From: Sordaria brevicollis
Lineage: Eukaryota; Ascomycota; Sordariomycetes; Sordariales; Sordariaceae
Direction: 5' to 3'
NCBI GenBank assembly: GCA_033439795.1
Contig: JAUTDP010000005.1
Span: 682,001 to 746,000, forward strand
Length of the DNA: 64,000 bases
Position 1 is the first letter of the stretch. Each line of letters begins with the position of its first letter. A program made the position numbers and the translations under genes. Below the pieces are notes generated by a model. The model saw only the letters and a list, made by a program, of their open reading frames with translations. It did no database searches and was not told where the DNA came from. This document shows, piece by piece, positions 25,851-38,529 of this stretch.

Positions 25851-27120
25851 TTAAAATACTTTTTATTAGAAAATAATTAATAAAAATTTATAAAGGTTAT
25901 TCATTCGATTAAACTATTTTATATTATTTTTTTAACGTTTAAATAATAATAGTAATTTCGGCTTCTATAAATTTGTATAATTTTTTAATTAGTATAATCT
26001 CCTTAGAAATGAAAGCGATTAATCGAATATATTTAACCGGGATATTACGGTTAAGAATAGCGATTTCCTAATTTTAGAGCGGTTAGTTATATTATTCATT
26101 TATAAATTAAAAAGTTATTACCCTAAAGTTAAATTTATAAATATTTATTTTAAAGAATAATAACCGTTTATAATTATAATATTATAATTTAATTTAAATA
26201 TATAAATTTTCCTATATAATTTTAAAGGCGCGGATCTCTTTTATTATAAGTATAAATTTAATATAAGTAATATACGCCTTATACGTATTTTTAAAAGCTT
26301 TAATTAATAATTCGCCGGATTTGCGTCTTTAGTAAAAAAATTTAATCTTTCGCCTTTTTAATAGAATATATTTAATTTAAAATTATATTACCCTAGAATA
26401 TAATTATCCTACTATATTAATATAAATTTTTAGGGTATTTAAAATATTAAAGAATTTAATTTATTTGAAAATTATAATCCGATTATCTATTTTAATAATT
26501 CCTTTTTTATTAATTATATATTTAAGAAATTTTATAGAAAGGTACCCGATAAACGATTCATTAATATTAATATATATATAATATTCGTTAATAATATTAA
26601 ATACGATTTATAAATAGGTTAAATACTCTTTTTTGGATTTATTAAATATAACGATATTATTAATATAAGCGTATACGAAGTAATAATATTCGAAGAAATA
26701 ACGATTTATAAAACGTTATATAAAGGTTAAAACGTTTTTAAAATTTATAAATACTATATTAAATTGCTTTAAATTTTATAGGTTAATAACGATTATATAA
26801 TCTTTATATTTAAAATATATTAGTAATTAATAAAAGAAACCGGATACGTTAAAAATGGAAAAGATAATATACCCGATTATATTATTTATAATATTTTATT
26901 AATCCGGTAATAAATATATATTAGGGATAGTTATTTCGTTTAAAGGGTATAAATTTGATATTATGCGACCTTTATCGCCTTTAACCCCCTTTTTTTAAAC
27001 GATAAATATTAGATAAATTAAAAGGGTAAGTTATTTTATAAAATTCATTTTACCCTATACGTATAATTTATTATAAATTTTATTTAAGAATATCCGATCC
27101 TTATATCCTAAAGGGTATAT
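25851..27120 (-). pseudogene. B reverse transcriptase and RNase H relic
   Basis: On minus, about 27100-26900 gives a KGDKGRII-NLYPLNEITIP block, the RIP form of the fungal gypsy V-V-x-D-L-R-x-L-N-x-I-T-x-P motif followed by YPLP. The catalytic box is at about 26655 as YAYINNIVIF, with both Asp now Asn. RNase H follows at about 26200-25860 with an IAFISKE block, an EKLYKFIEAE block and a WTLKK block. The RT is of the same broad type as that of element E (V-D-L-R rather than V-D-Y-R). Inactive. Confidence 0.85.
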
Positions 27121-28930
27121 TCGGATTTAATACCGTTAGTTCTATTATTTATCGACGAAGTTAATTGTTATTTTCTCGTTTTTTATTATTAGTATTATAT
27201 TACGATTATAAAAAATATTGAAATTGTTAATTAATTTAGTAGATTTTTTAGCGAAATTTAATTTATTATAATAGATATTAATTCCTATTAATAATTTCGC
27301 CTTAAAGATATTATTTAATTTATTTAGTTTTTAAATTAATAATTTAAAAGAATTTAATTTTTTAAGGGGTTTTGAATTATTTTCTTCGGCGTTTTAGGTT
27401 AATAGTATATATTAGTAATCTTTTTTATTTAGGAATATAACGTATTATTTAAGAGTAAAACCGGTTTTAATAACGGGTAATAAATAATTAAAATCGTTAT
27501 TATCTATAAATATACGGAATTTATTACCGATAAAATTATAAATATAATTAATTATTTTATATATTTTAATTATTAATAGGTATATAGCGTAATTTAGGAT
27601 AGAAATTTATTTAATAATTTTATAAATAACGGTATAATCGAGGATATTATTATAATCGGATTGGAAATAGTAAACTTTGAGATCGAATTTCTAAGGGTTT
27701 TTAAGGAAATTATAATATTGGACCGGAATATTTATACGTATAAAAATTAATATAATAATTTTCTTCGTTAATATAACCTTATATAGGGCGATAAGGTATA
27801 ATTCGGTTTAATTAAAAGTAAATTTATTATAAATTTGGACGTTATATTCAATATATATTTTTTAGAATACTTACCCCTTTACTTTTATATTATAGGCGGA
27901 CTTTATACGAATTTCATTAGAAGTAAAATTTAAGGTAATATTATAATCGATTAGGAATTCAATATTTAAAAATAGTTTCGGGGCGAATTTAATTATTATA
28001 TTAGCGTAGATTAAGAAATATTTATTAATTTATATATTATAAATACGATTTCGTATATAGAAATTAAATTCTATTTATTCGGTTATAAATTTATTTTTTA
28101 ATATACCGTTAACTGCGAAGGGGTTAATTATAAAGAAGCGGGGGTTTTTAATAAAATTTCTAATAAACGTACGATTAATAAGGATTTTTAAAATGTTAAA
28201 GTTTATATAAATGTTAATTTTAAGTTTATTAAAATCGCAGTTAATTGGAACCGTTAAATATATTATTTTACAGGGGATACGTATAAGTTTATTTACGAGA
28301 ATAGTATTAGTTTTTATTATTTATCCCTTTTAAAAGGTTAAATTAATAGATTCGGCTTCTTCGAAAAATAAGGGATTTTTATCCTCGTTTATTTTAGATT
28401 GTTTAGAATTTTTAATACCGTTATTATTATCGTTAAAGGGAGCCGTCGATTCGGTTTATATAATAAATATTATATAGTATTTAATTTAATTGGCTAATTG
28501 TATAAATTTGACGGAATTATCGTTTAATTCCGAATCGAATTTTTTAACCCCGTTTATATAGTAATACCCCTTTTAACTATTTTCTTCTTTTTTATTTTTG
28601 TTAATTATAAAATAATTTATTTTATAGAGGTTTTTAGACTTATTTTCAATATTTTATTCGTCTTTATAGAGGTAAATATATTTACCCGAGAAATAAATAT
28701 TCCCTTCTTTATTGGATTTATATTATTAATAATATTTATAGCGACGATTTTGTCCTTAATTAAGAATAAATTTATAATTACCTTTATTTTTTTTTTCGGA
28801 TTATTAGTAGCGATTATTAAAATTTCGGTTATAATAATTTCGGCCCTTACCTTTAAAGGAGGATTATCCGCAATAATTCTATTAATTATTATTTAATTAC
28901 TATTTACCCTAATATATTTATTCTTCTTTT
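27121..28930 (-). pseudogene. B protease / gag-pol linker frame (relic)
   Basis: One minus frame runs about 600 codons from roughly 28930 into the RT with few stops, nearly all TAA/TAG at likely Gln or Trp sites. It is rich in Lys, Asn and Glu. The middle, about 28260-27900, fits an aspartic protease followed by the long linker usual in fungal gypsy elements, but the catalytic Asp is not clear. This low stop density is good evidence that the frame was a real polyprotein. Confidence 0.6.
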
Positions 28931-31595
28931 TATTTTTTATCTTCTTATTTAGAATCTTTATAATATACTAATTTAAAAATTTTACTTTTTAAACGCTTTT
29001 ATTAAGTTTTAATCTTTTTATTTAAACGATATAAATACGTTTTACGGGAATTATAAATAGTAAATTCTTCGACGAATCTTTATAATATTAAATATAAATT
29101 AATATATAATTAAATTAATTATTAAAAATTAATAATATTACCCTATTTTCGAATATAATAGAAAAATTATTTTATAAAAGTCTTAATAAATTCCTCCTTA
29201 ATATTATAAATTATAATAAACGAACTCTACGTAAGCTATTCGGTAATTTCTTAGGGCTAAATTCTTAAGTGGGCGTTTATTTTATTTATAAAATAAATAA
29301 AAAATTTAATATAATAAAATCTTTTTTCGTAGGATAATTCGGCGTTCTATTATATTAATATATTATTTTTAAAGAGGTTAGGGAAATAAATAAGGAAAGA
29401 TTAAATATAATAGTCGAATCCCTTAAAATTAAAACGTATATTATTTTCTTAATTAAAGAAATTATAATAATATAAAACTTTCTTAATATAAAAAAATATA
29501 TAATTATAATATTTATTATAAATAATATTAAGTTAGAATATATTAATTTCCTAAGTTTTCTAATTATTATTATAAGGCGACCTATTATTAAGTAAGGTTA
29601 TAAAAGAATAAAGAGGGTTAGGAAGATTTTTAAGCGATTTTTTATTAAAGAGCCTTAGAGGGTAAAAAGGCGGACCGAACGGTCGGCTATTATTACTTTT
29701 TAAATTAGTAGGATTATTAAAGTTATTAGGAATATTTAAAGCGCTTAATATTATTCGAAGTAGAGGAAGAGGGGGCGGATAAATATTTTTATTAATTAGA
29801 ATTATAATAAGAATAAATAGAATAGTAAGGGCTTTATAATTATAATAATTAAAGGGTAGTATAATTTATTTAACTTTATAATTATTAAAGTAATTAAAAT
29901 ATAGTACGGTATTAAAATTATAAGGATAATTAATTTTTATTCCGCTATTAACTATTAAAAAATATCCTATCGGAAAACCGGGAAAGTATTTAATAGGAAG
30001 TATAATAAGTGGAAATCCCGGCGGCGGTTGTAGAGAAATAACAGCGGTAATAGGATACAGCGAATAATACCCGCTAAATATTATATTAAGAGCGGAGGCC
30101 GTACCGTTATTATAGGCGGTTAGTACGGCGGTTCTATTATAAGCCGGAAAAATAGGGCCGCTTTCGGCAATTCTATTTAGTTCGGTTTTAATTAACGGAT
30201 TTATCGGAGGGTTAATTATAATATTATATTTAATAATTATTTTATTATAAGTATTAATAAATTTATTTATAATAGTAGAAGTATTAGAAAATATATTTTT
30301 TATATTAATATTAAAATTACTTTTCTTTACGTTAGGTATAGAAATGTCCGAATTGGACTTTAAGTGTATTACGGCTTCCTAAAGAAGAATTTTAATAATT
30401 AATCGATAATATATTAATAGAAGTTTAAATATTAAAATTTTAAGAATTTTTAATATTATTAACAATAAAAGAATATAAATAGAAATATTTCTATATAAAG
30501 AGAGTAGGAAAAACGTCCTAATTATAATTTCGCTAATTTTTATTTAAATAGCGCGCCGCCGATCTTCTTCTAAATTAATAAAGTAGGATCGGAAGGGGAT
30601 TAGAATAGAATTAACGGTTTTAGGGGGTAATAAATACTTTATTAGAATAATAATTCCTAATGAACGAAACGCTAATATAAATATTAAAATAGGATTTAAA
30701 GACGTAATTAATAAATATATTTAAAAACCGTAATTCGGTAGTAAATTAAACTTTAGTAAAATTGAAAAACCGTTATCTTCGTTTAATTTATATTTTAATT
30801 CGAAAAAACGTTTCTTAATTATCTTTATAATATTAATATTCCTTTTAATCTTTAAAATATTTGCGTAAATTATACGTAATAGTTAATAAACGCGGTAAAA
30901 GTCGAAAATAAGCTTCTCTTCTATATTTAATTAAATAAGACTATTTTTAAATAAAAGATAAATATTAATTTAAGTACGTTCGGTCTTTATATTAGGATTA
31001 AAATCTTTATTTTTATCTTTAAAATCGTTAAATTATATTATTATAAATAAAATAACCCTAATATTTAAAAAGATTAATATATTAGAGGGTTTAATAATAT
31101 ATAGGGTTAAAGTAATCCTTAAAAAAATTGCATTTAATATCTTTTCTCTTATTTTTTAAATTGTAAAAGTTTAATCAATTTATGTATTCTTAACGAATTC
31201 GTTGAATTTAAATAGAATTAATTAATAACGTTTATAAATTTAAATAAGATTGGAGATTTAATATTTAAAATAAATAAATTCGTCGCTATTATTATAAAAT
31301 TCGTTATTAATAATAAATAAATTAAATTCTCCTAATTTAGTTTCAATTTTTTAATATTTATTAAAAGTAATTAAATTATAAATATTATAGGATTCTTAGA
31401 GTAAATAGTTTTAATATTTTTCGAATAATCGATATAAATTATTTACGATTTTAATATTATTAATCGTCTAAATAATAAATAAAGCTATTACGAATGTAGC
31501 TCCTAGGGGACGAAAAGATAGGTATATAAGTAAATATTACGAGGTAATAAAAATAAAGTAAAAGTAAATTCGATTTTAAAATTATAAAAACCACT
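28931..31595 (-). pseudogene. B leader and gag region
   Basis: The 2.7 kb between the 5' LTR and the long polyprotein frame should hold the leader and gag. I found no zinc knuckle. A GC-richer patch at about 30000-30130 has CpG-rich coding-like text (GGCGGCGG type), yet no clean frame. The call is by position. Confidence 0.4.
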
Positions 31596-32004
31596 TATTA
31601 CGAACCTAGTAATTAAATTTGTAATTATTATTCTAATTTATTAACGAAGTCGTTAATTAATAGATTTATAATAAAGCTTTTAAATTATTAGTAATAGATT
31701 CGTTAATAGGATTAATACGTAGCGATATCGTTATTTTTAAATAATAGATTCGTTAAGATACGGATAATTACTACTTAGGATTTAGGTTAATAAATAGATT
31801 ATTAAGTAAGAACTTTTAGTAGTAAATAATAATTAATTAATTGAAGGAAGAATCCGTTTCCGAGGGAGACGGATCCGTCTATTACTATCGAATATTATAT
31901 AAGGCTATATTGGGATTCCCTAAACGGATCCGTCAAACTAATTTGACGAATTCGTCAAGTTACCCCAGTATGCCCTATCCTAGTAGGGAATCCGTCCCGT
32001 AACA
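31596..32004 (-). repeat. B 5' LTR (409 bp)
   Basis: Partner of 5817-6225. Here the right end is the outer one and is well preserved: the last about 85 bases hold six CpA/TpG that are all TpA in the partner. The left, inner end is strongly mutated. Confidence 0.95.
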
Positions 32005-32009
32005 ATACC

Positions 32010-32422
32010 GTTTTAAGAGTCGTAAAACTCCTTTTTATTATTAATATTTATATCGTTAAATCCGATTATAGTATCGAAAATACCGTACTACTGCGCTTAA
32101 AGCTATTAATCTTCCGCTTATAAAATTATTATCCGCTTATTAAATTTACTTTTCTTCTATCCGCTTTAAATAGTAAAATTTAATATAAAGGGTATAGTAT
32201 AATTAGTATAAATATTAAATCTTAACGAATCGATAAGGTTCTATAAAGGGGAAAAGGGAGGAAGGGAAGCGCCCCCTAAGCGGCATTAATTAATTATCCT
32301 TTTAAGGACCGGGCACGGGCCACTCCGCTTGCCGTGGCGGTAAGGACCGCGACTGGCGGCCCGACTAGCGGTACGACTAGCAATGCCAGTCAGGCTCAGC
32401 CACGGGCATCAGCCCTATAACA
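32010..32422 (-). repeat. F2 5' LTR, outer half
   Basis: It continues the F2 LTR after the B insertion and matches 5000-5414. The last about 150 bases are GC-rich, keep many CpA/TpG and are the outer edge of F2. The LTR ends at ATAACA (32422). The next bases (32423 on) are the older relic into which F2 inserted; the other F2 flank is outside the window, so its TSD cannot be tested. Confidence 0.85.
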
Positions 32423-33973
32423 ATTTTTATTACCCTTAAAATTATTATTTTTAATAACCCTTTTATTAAAAACCTATTAATTAATATTTTTTTCAATTTC
32501 GATACCTTCGACGTTAATTTCGAATTTTATTTTCTTACGAATAGGTTCTTTATTTTTATTAACTTCTTTTTTAATTTTATAACAGAATTTACTTTCTTTA
32601 CCCGAATTATTATTATTTTCCGAAAATTAATTTATACTAATAATATTAAAAGTATTTTTAGTATTATATATAATATTAATTTTAATATAATTATTGCGAA
32701 TATTTAAGTCTTTTCCTTTTATATTTAATTATTTATATTTAAATTAAATATATTCGGCCCAATTTTTAAAATTATTAAATACGCGCCGATTTACTCTTTA
32801 TTAATAATTTTTAAATACGTTATCGATTATTAGAATAAGGTTATTAATATTATAATTATTAATTAAAATTTCGATAAAAAGCCGTAGTATAGCGTCTTTA
32901 CGAAATTTAAATCAAAATTCCTTTTTAAAATAATTCGAATAAATATATTAATTTATTTATTTAATATTCTAAATATAATTCCTATATACCTATATTTCCT
33001 TTAATATTTTTTAATATAGAAATGTAGCCTACGAAAGGAAATTAAACGTTAAAGGATTTTTATTCGTTATTGCGAGTAAAGATCGAAATGTACGATTTTT
33101 AAATTTATTTAATATAATTAATATAAGGGAACCGGTTTTTAATAAAAAGAAATTAATTAATAAAAGAAAATAAAAAAAGAAGAGGAGTAAATTTATATAG
33201 GGAATTATATATTTAAATAAATAAATTAAAGATACGCTCTTTCTTAATACGTATATAAGCGTTATAGTAATTTAAGGGTTAATTTCCTTTTTTTTTAATA
33301 AAAATGCGCCGGTATTCTTTAATATCGAAATTATATTTATTAAAATATTTAAAAATAATACGCCGGTATTAATTTACAAAGTAGAATTCTTTTATTAAAT
33401 TTTCAATTTATTTAAAAAATTTTAATTAAATTCATTCGAAATAGAGTAAATTAATAAAAGGAAGATAAATAATAATAAAAATCTTTACCTTAAATAAAAA
33501 GATTTCGGTATTTATATATATAAATTTCTTTTAAAATTAATTAATAACGAATTCGCAACTTTAATAAATATAAATTTTATTAAGAAATTACTTTTTTCCG
33601 TTGGGATAGGCGTTTATATAATAAGGATCATTCTAAATAATTAAAAGGAAATTGGGGATAAAATTATAAAGGGCCGGAGCCGAAAAATATTTATTTATAA
33701 TAATAATATATTCGCCGAAATTTATATTAAAAAAAGGTTTCTTTTATTAATTAATAAATATTTTAAAGCGTTAAATTTTTTCTTAAACGGGGTTTTTTAT
33801 AATATCTTTAGGTTTAATTATAGTATTTTAATAGAGGAAACGAATTTATATAATATCATTTAGAAGAAAAAAAGTTTTGGACGAAGGGAAGCGGGTAAAA
33901 AGGAAAAAGTATAATATAAATTTATTCGTCGGTTAAAAAGGGAAATTTTAATTCCTTCCCTAATTATTTAAAT
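32423..33973 (-). pseudogene. G relic, part 1: gag-like degenerate frame
   Basis: This is the oldest layer, interrupted on the left by F2 and on the right by E. On minus from about 33240 to 32423 one frame has about 13 stops in about 270 codons, all TAA/TAG/TGA at plausible Gln/Trp sites. It contains NRTFRSLLAITNKNPLTFNF, FKFRKDAILRLFIEIL, FNNFKNWAE and a basic tail NKNKEPIRKKIKFEIN. Size and composition suggest a gag of another retroelement, but no zinc knuckle is seen before F2 cuts it. On plus, 33303-33965 also shows a low-stop frame (4-6 stops in about 220 codons), so the coding strand of the right half is open. Family not identified. Confidence 0.45.
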
Positions 33974-34203
33974 TAACGCGGGAGATTCCCATTGGGAACG
34001 TTCCTACGCAAGTAGAGGCTTCTAACAAGTATATTCAATTAATGCAATAGGCGTCAACGCGCCTCTCTATACAATATAAATAAAAGCCCCCCGGGTCGTT
34101 AACATTAACGCCCGAAACTAAATAAAATAATAATAAAAATATCCATCAATCTTTAACGAGCCCCTTACGCATTACTACGCTATATTCATAATTATACGCA
34201 TTA
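33974..34203 (+). repeat. E 5' LTR (230 bp)
   Basis: Begins TAACGCGGGAG (formerly TGACGCG) and ends ACGCATTA. The left, outer part keeps CpA/TpG such as TTCCCATTGGG; the right, inner end is mutated (TATATTCATAATTATACG where the partner has TATACTCGTGGTTATACG). Confidence 0.96.
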
Positions 34204-34489
34204 ATAGTAATTATAATTTATTCCATTTAAATCTATTTTAAATTCCGATCGATATTATATAAGCGCTAACGCCGTATACTAATCGTACGCGTTAAAAGTA
34301 CGCGTCGTTTTAACGGCTATTTAATTATTATTATTATCCTTATATCGACCTACGTCGGAAGCGTAATTACGTTATTAATAATACGAATAAAACGGCTATT
34401 AAAAATATTTATCGTACGTTACCGGCCCTAAAGCCTTCGTTAATTACCTAAAACCTATTATTAAAATAATAATAATAATAAAATCGATT

Positions 34490-34650
34490 AAATTCTTTAT
34501 TAATAAAAAGTATCGTACTTTCTTTAATTTTAATAATAAATATTAAATAATTAAACTCTTTATTAATAAAAGGCATCGTACCTTCTTCTAAAATTAATAT
34601 TAAATATTAAATAATTAAATTCTTATCCTTATTAATAAGAGGTATTACGC
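34490..34650 (+). repeat. 63-bp tandem repeat, about 2.5 copies
   Basis: TATTAATAAAAAG-type starts recur at 34498, 34561 and, with a 6-base insertion, 34630. Each is followed by a (G/T)(C/T)ATCGTAC block and an AT-rich spacer. Confidence 0.7.
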
Positions 34651-35589
34651 TTTTTTTAACTAACGACGTCCTTAATTTACTTTCCTTCCTCGTCCCCTAC
34701 TAATTTATTAAACGGCTTAATTAAACGACTTTATTACCCCGTTAATCCTTATCCCCCGTTCTATTAAACTTCTCTTTTTCTATTAACTAATTTTAATATT
34801 CTTTTTTAACCGTTAATAATACCGTATATCCTAAAAATATATATTTTTATACGCCGTCTTACTTAATACTATAATTACTATATTTAATATTTTATTAATA
34901 TCGATTTATTATTTATCCCTCCTTTCGATATTTATATAAAATTTATTTCAAATTTCTCCGTTAACGATTAAATACGTTTAATTATAATAATAAAATAGTA
35001 AAACCCTAATTAATAATTCGATACCCGCTAAATAACCGATTTTAATTAATTAATTATAAACCTTCGGTAAGTAATAATATTTATCGAAAAAAGGCGTCCG
35101 TAATAATTCGCCGGCCTATTTCGAATACCCGTATAATAAATAATTAATTGAAAAATTGAAGTTTTTAACGCCCTAAATAGGCAACGCCTTATATTCCGCC
35201 CTAATTAACCTATAATTGGTAATTTTTTATAAAATAATCCTAAATTAAAATAAATCCCCCGTAGTTATTAATTTATTACCCGCAATATTTTATAATAATT
35301 TATAATCTCCCTATAAATATTAAATAATTAAGCATTTTAATTATTCCCCGGCTTATTTCCTAAGGACTATCCGCCTTCCTTTATTAAACGGCCTAAAATT
35401 ATTACCCTTCGTTTATTAATGGATTTTGTTTAATAATCGTTAAATTAAATTAAATTATAAAGCGACCCAATTTAATTCTTATTTACTAATGCTACCTTTA
35501 AAAGAAAATTATAATTAATACCGCTTAGGGTATTTATGAATAATTATTTATTAACTCCTTTAAAGGAACTTAATATTAACCCGCTAATA

Positions 35590-35757
35590 AAATAATTATT
35601 AATACTTCAATTATTAATTATTTCGGTAAATTAATTATTAATAATTTAATTATTAATTATTCCGATAAATTAACCGTTAATACCCTAATTATTAACTATT
35701 TCGGTAAATTAACCGTTAATAATTTAATTATTAATTATTTAATCGTTAATTATATAA
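35590..35757 (+). repeat. 39-bp tandem repeat, about 4 copies
   Basis: The TTCGGTAAATTAA block recurs at exactly 39-base steps (35624, 35663, 35702 anchors). 39 is a multiple of three, and on plus it would give a 13-residue repeat (KLTVNNLIINYFG), so it could be coding. Confidence 0.75.
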
Positions 35758-36039
35758 TAATAATTTATAATAAATACTTTTTAATAATTTAGTATAGATT
35801 TTAAAGAATTTCTATTTAGAATTTAAGGATTGTTAATAAATTTTATAACGGCTATAACGGATATAATAAAGAATTTTTCTAATATTAATAACCTTATTTT
35901 AATATTTAAAATTATTTAAATCGGCTATTTTAACCCCGAAATTAAAATTTAAAATTATAATTCAATAATTATAATCGGCAACGATATTTACTATAAAGAT
36001 ATTACCGTTTTTTAAGACGCTATAATAATTAATATTAAT

Positions 36040-38480
36040 AATAATAATAAAAAAGATTTTATTAAAAAAAACTTATACTAATTCCTCCGCAATATAGCTT
36101 AATAATAATATACTACCCAAATTTCTAAAGAAGAGCGTTAAAAATTCCGTAAGGATTTCAATAATTAAAAAACCACCCTATTTTAATCGTTCGGTATAAA
36201 TTCAATAAAGGCGGTAATTAAATTAACGGTATATACTTTCTTACGCAACGATTTTACTAATAGGAAATCGTTCCGAACTTACGCTACGGCTCGTATATAG
36301 TATGCAAAAGTACTTAATATAATTTTTAACGAATAATTCAAAACCTAAATTTTTATTAATATATATCCCGGCCTTTAATAAATATACCCCCAGCCCACTA
36401 ACGTTCGTAAATTCTATAAATAGATTAATACGGCCGAATTAATAATTAAAATATATATTAATCTACTAAATTATAAACTTTATACAATTATATTAAATAT
36501 ATTTACTATAATAATTATTAATATAATTAAAATTATTGAAATTAATTATATAGCCGTTAATAATAGCTTTAACGCTTTTATAAACTATAATTTTAATTAT
36601 TCGAGGAATAAGGATAGAAATAAACGAAAAAAAAAAAATAGAAATAGAAATAGGGATAAAAATAGAAATAAAAATAAAAGTAGAAATAAAAACGGAAGTA
36701 GAGATAAATATAAGAAGGGTTCTAATAAAGGAAATAAAAACAATTAGGAAAAGAATAAATATTATTATAAAGATATAATTTAAAAGTTAGGGCGTCCGTT
36801 AAAAAACTATATAAAATTTTATAAAAAGAATTATCGTAAATAAATAAAACCGTATAAAGAAATAAATAATTATACGGTAATAAAATTTATTAAGGAGGAT
36901 AATAGCGATAAGGAGGAATTAGAGGATTATTTAAAGGAATAAAATTATATTTTTAATAGAAGAGTATTTAAAAAAGAGGAAGAATTTATTTATAACCCCG
37001 AAGAAATTAATAATATATTTATATCTATTTATTTATCGGCTATAACGGCTAAATCTCTATATATTTATTAAAAGTATAATAACGCCTTTAAGGATCGTAA
37101 ATCTTTAATAATTTATATTTTATTAAATATTTATAACCCATTATTATTAAAAAAAAAGGCGCTAAATAAAAATTCTATAATAACCCTATTAAAGCTAAAA
37201 ATAAATAATATTATTTATATATAATCAATTCCCCCGTTAAATAATAATTATATTAAAAAAAATTTATATTATAAAATTAAAATTAAAATCGGTACGGAAA
37301 TAAATTTAATTTATATCGATTTAAATTACTCTATAATAATAATCGATAAACGTTTTTTTAAAAAATACTAACCGGAAGTAAAAGTTATTAAAACCCCCCC
37401 GCGGTTAATAAATAAAATCGGCAAAAGTAAAATTATAATTAACGAATAAATCGACGTTACGTTTTATATCCTAGGAATAATAAATAGAATCGAAATTTTA
37501 AAGCAATTTATAATTACGGCGTAATTAACGGTTAGTCTAAACCCGAATATACTCTTAAATATAGAATTTCTAAATCCCAACCGTATAATTATTAATTACC
37601 CCTAATAAATTATTACCCTAAAATTATATAAAGATTTAACCTTCCTATTCGAATATATACTAAAATTAATCCTTATCCGCTAACATATAGTAATTATAAT
37701 TAAAACCGTTATCCCGCCGCGTTTGATAATATAAATTTTAATTAATTACTATAATTTACCCTAAATAAACGTTAATAAATCCCCCCGAGAATATATATTT
37801 TATAGAATTATTAATAGTATTATTAATTAATTAATATATATTAAATCCGTTAGAATAATTATAATTTTAAATATATCCAATATATATAAAATTATTAATC
37901 GTAAAAAAAAAATCGGAATTATCGAAAATTTTAAAGACGACGGGTATATATTTACGAACTAGGAGAAAATAGCCTTTATTAATTTAATTACTAAAATAAT
38001 TATTATAGAAAGCTTTATTTTTAACGAGGTTATTAATAAATTAATCAAAACCAATAAAAATAACGTTTACGCCGTATTTAACGAAATATTTAAAGCGGAT
38101 AACCTTAGAATCGAGAATTTAATATTAAAACCGGAAGAAAAAGAATTAAAACGCGCTAAATTAATAGTTAAATTAATAAAATTAAAAGTATATCGAGAAA
38201 TAAAAACCAAATTATCCCCGTTAAAATAAATTAAATTTAGTAAATTTGCCGTTAAATTAATAAAAATAGAGAAAGCGGCCGAATCGGAAATATTCCCTAT
38301 CTTTAAAAACGTTATTAATAATAACCCGAAAACGGATTTAAAGCCTATTAATTTAAATAATTTACTTAATAAACTACTACTTAAAATATTCAATAGGTAT
38401 AAAAAATTTAATATCGGCCGTCTAAATAATATTCCTATTATTATAATTAAAATTAGAATCTATATTGTAAATATTAACTA
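36040..38480 (+). pseudogene. E gag-protease relic, single frame
   Basis: One plus frame (that of base 36049) runs about 800 codons. Capsid-like text (KKDFIKKNLYQFLRN, then FRKDFNNQKTT, then LRNDFTNRKSF) leads to a basic low-complexity Arg/Lys/Asn stretch at about 36600-36725 and a degraded His/Cys block at about 36750-36830. An acidic linker (DNSDKEELEDYLKE) follows, then a protease-like block at about 37306-37540 (I-D-x-x-Y-S-I-I-I-I-D, formerly Asp-Thr-Gly type). A long Lys/Glu-rich linker then leads toward RT. Most of its stops are former Gln codons. An open minus frame at 38067-38393 is its antisense. Confidence 0.75.
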
Positions 38481-38529
38481 TAAACTAATGAAATAATTAA
38501 AGAAAATTATTAATAAGTTTAAATATTAG

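Larger units (their letters stand above)
5817..32004 (-). mobile_element. B: Ty3/gypsy retrotransposon, 11.4 kb, carrying nested C and D
   Basis: Bounded by two 409-bp LTRs and the 5-bp duplication ATACC (5812-5816 and 32005-32009). Without C (and its TSD) the element is about 11,449 bp, long for a gypsy element. RT, RNase H and the gag-protease frame read on minus, so the 5' LTR is 31596-32004 and the 3' LTR is 5817-6225. The C insertion at 9590/24330 lies in the 3' part. B itself sits in the LTR of F2. LTR ends are inverted: TGTTACG (seen as TATTACG) and CGTAACA. Confidence 0.95.
34204..36039 (+). other. E leader with two tandem-repeat blocks
   Basis: About 1.8 kb between the LTR and the recognisable gag. 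It holds a 63-bp tandem repeat (about 34490-34650) and a 39-bp tandem repeat (about 35590-35757). Part of it, from about 35560, can be read as a Gln-rich open frame, so it may encode the N-terminus of gag or a separate leader peptide. No known motif is seen. Confidence 0.5.

Noticed and set aside
38067..38393. 108-codon minus open frame
   Set aside because: Antisense of the E gag-protease/linker frame, which reads on plus with charged, polyprotein-like text.
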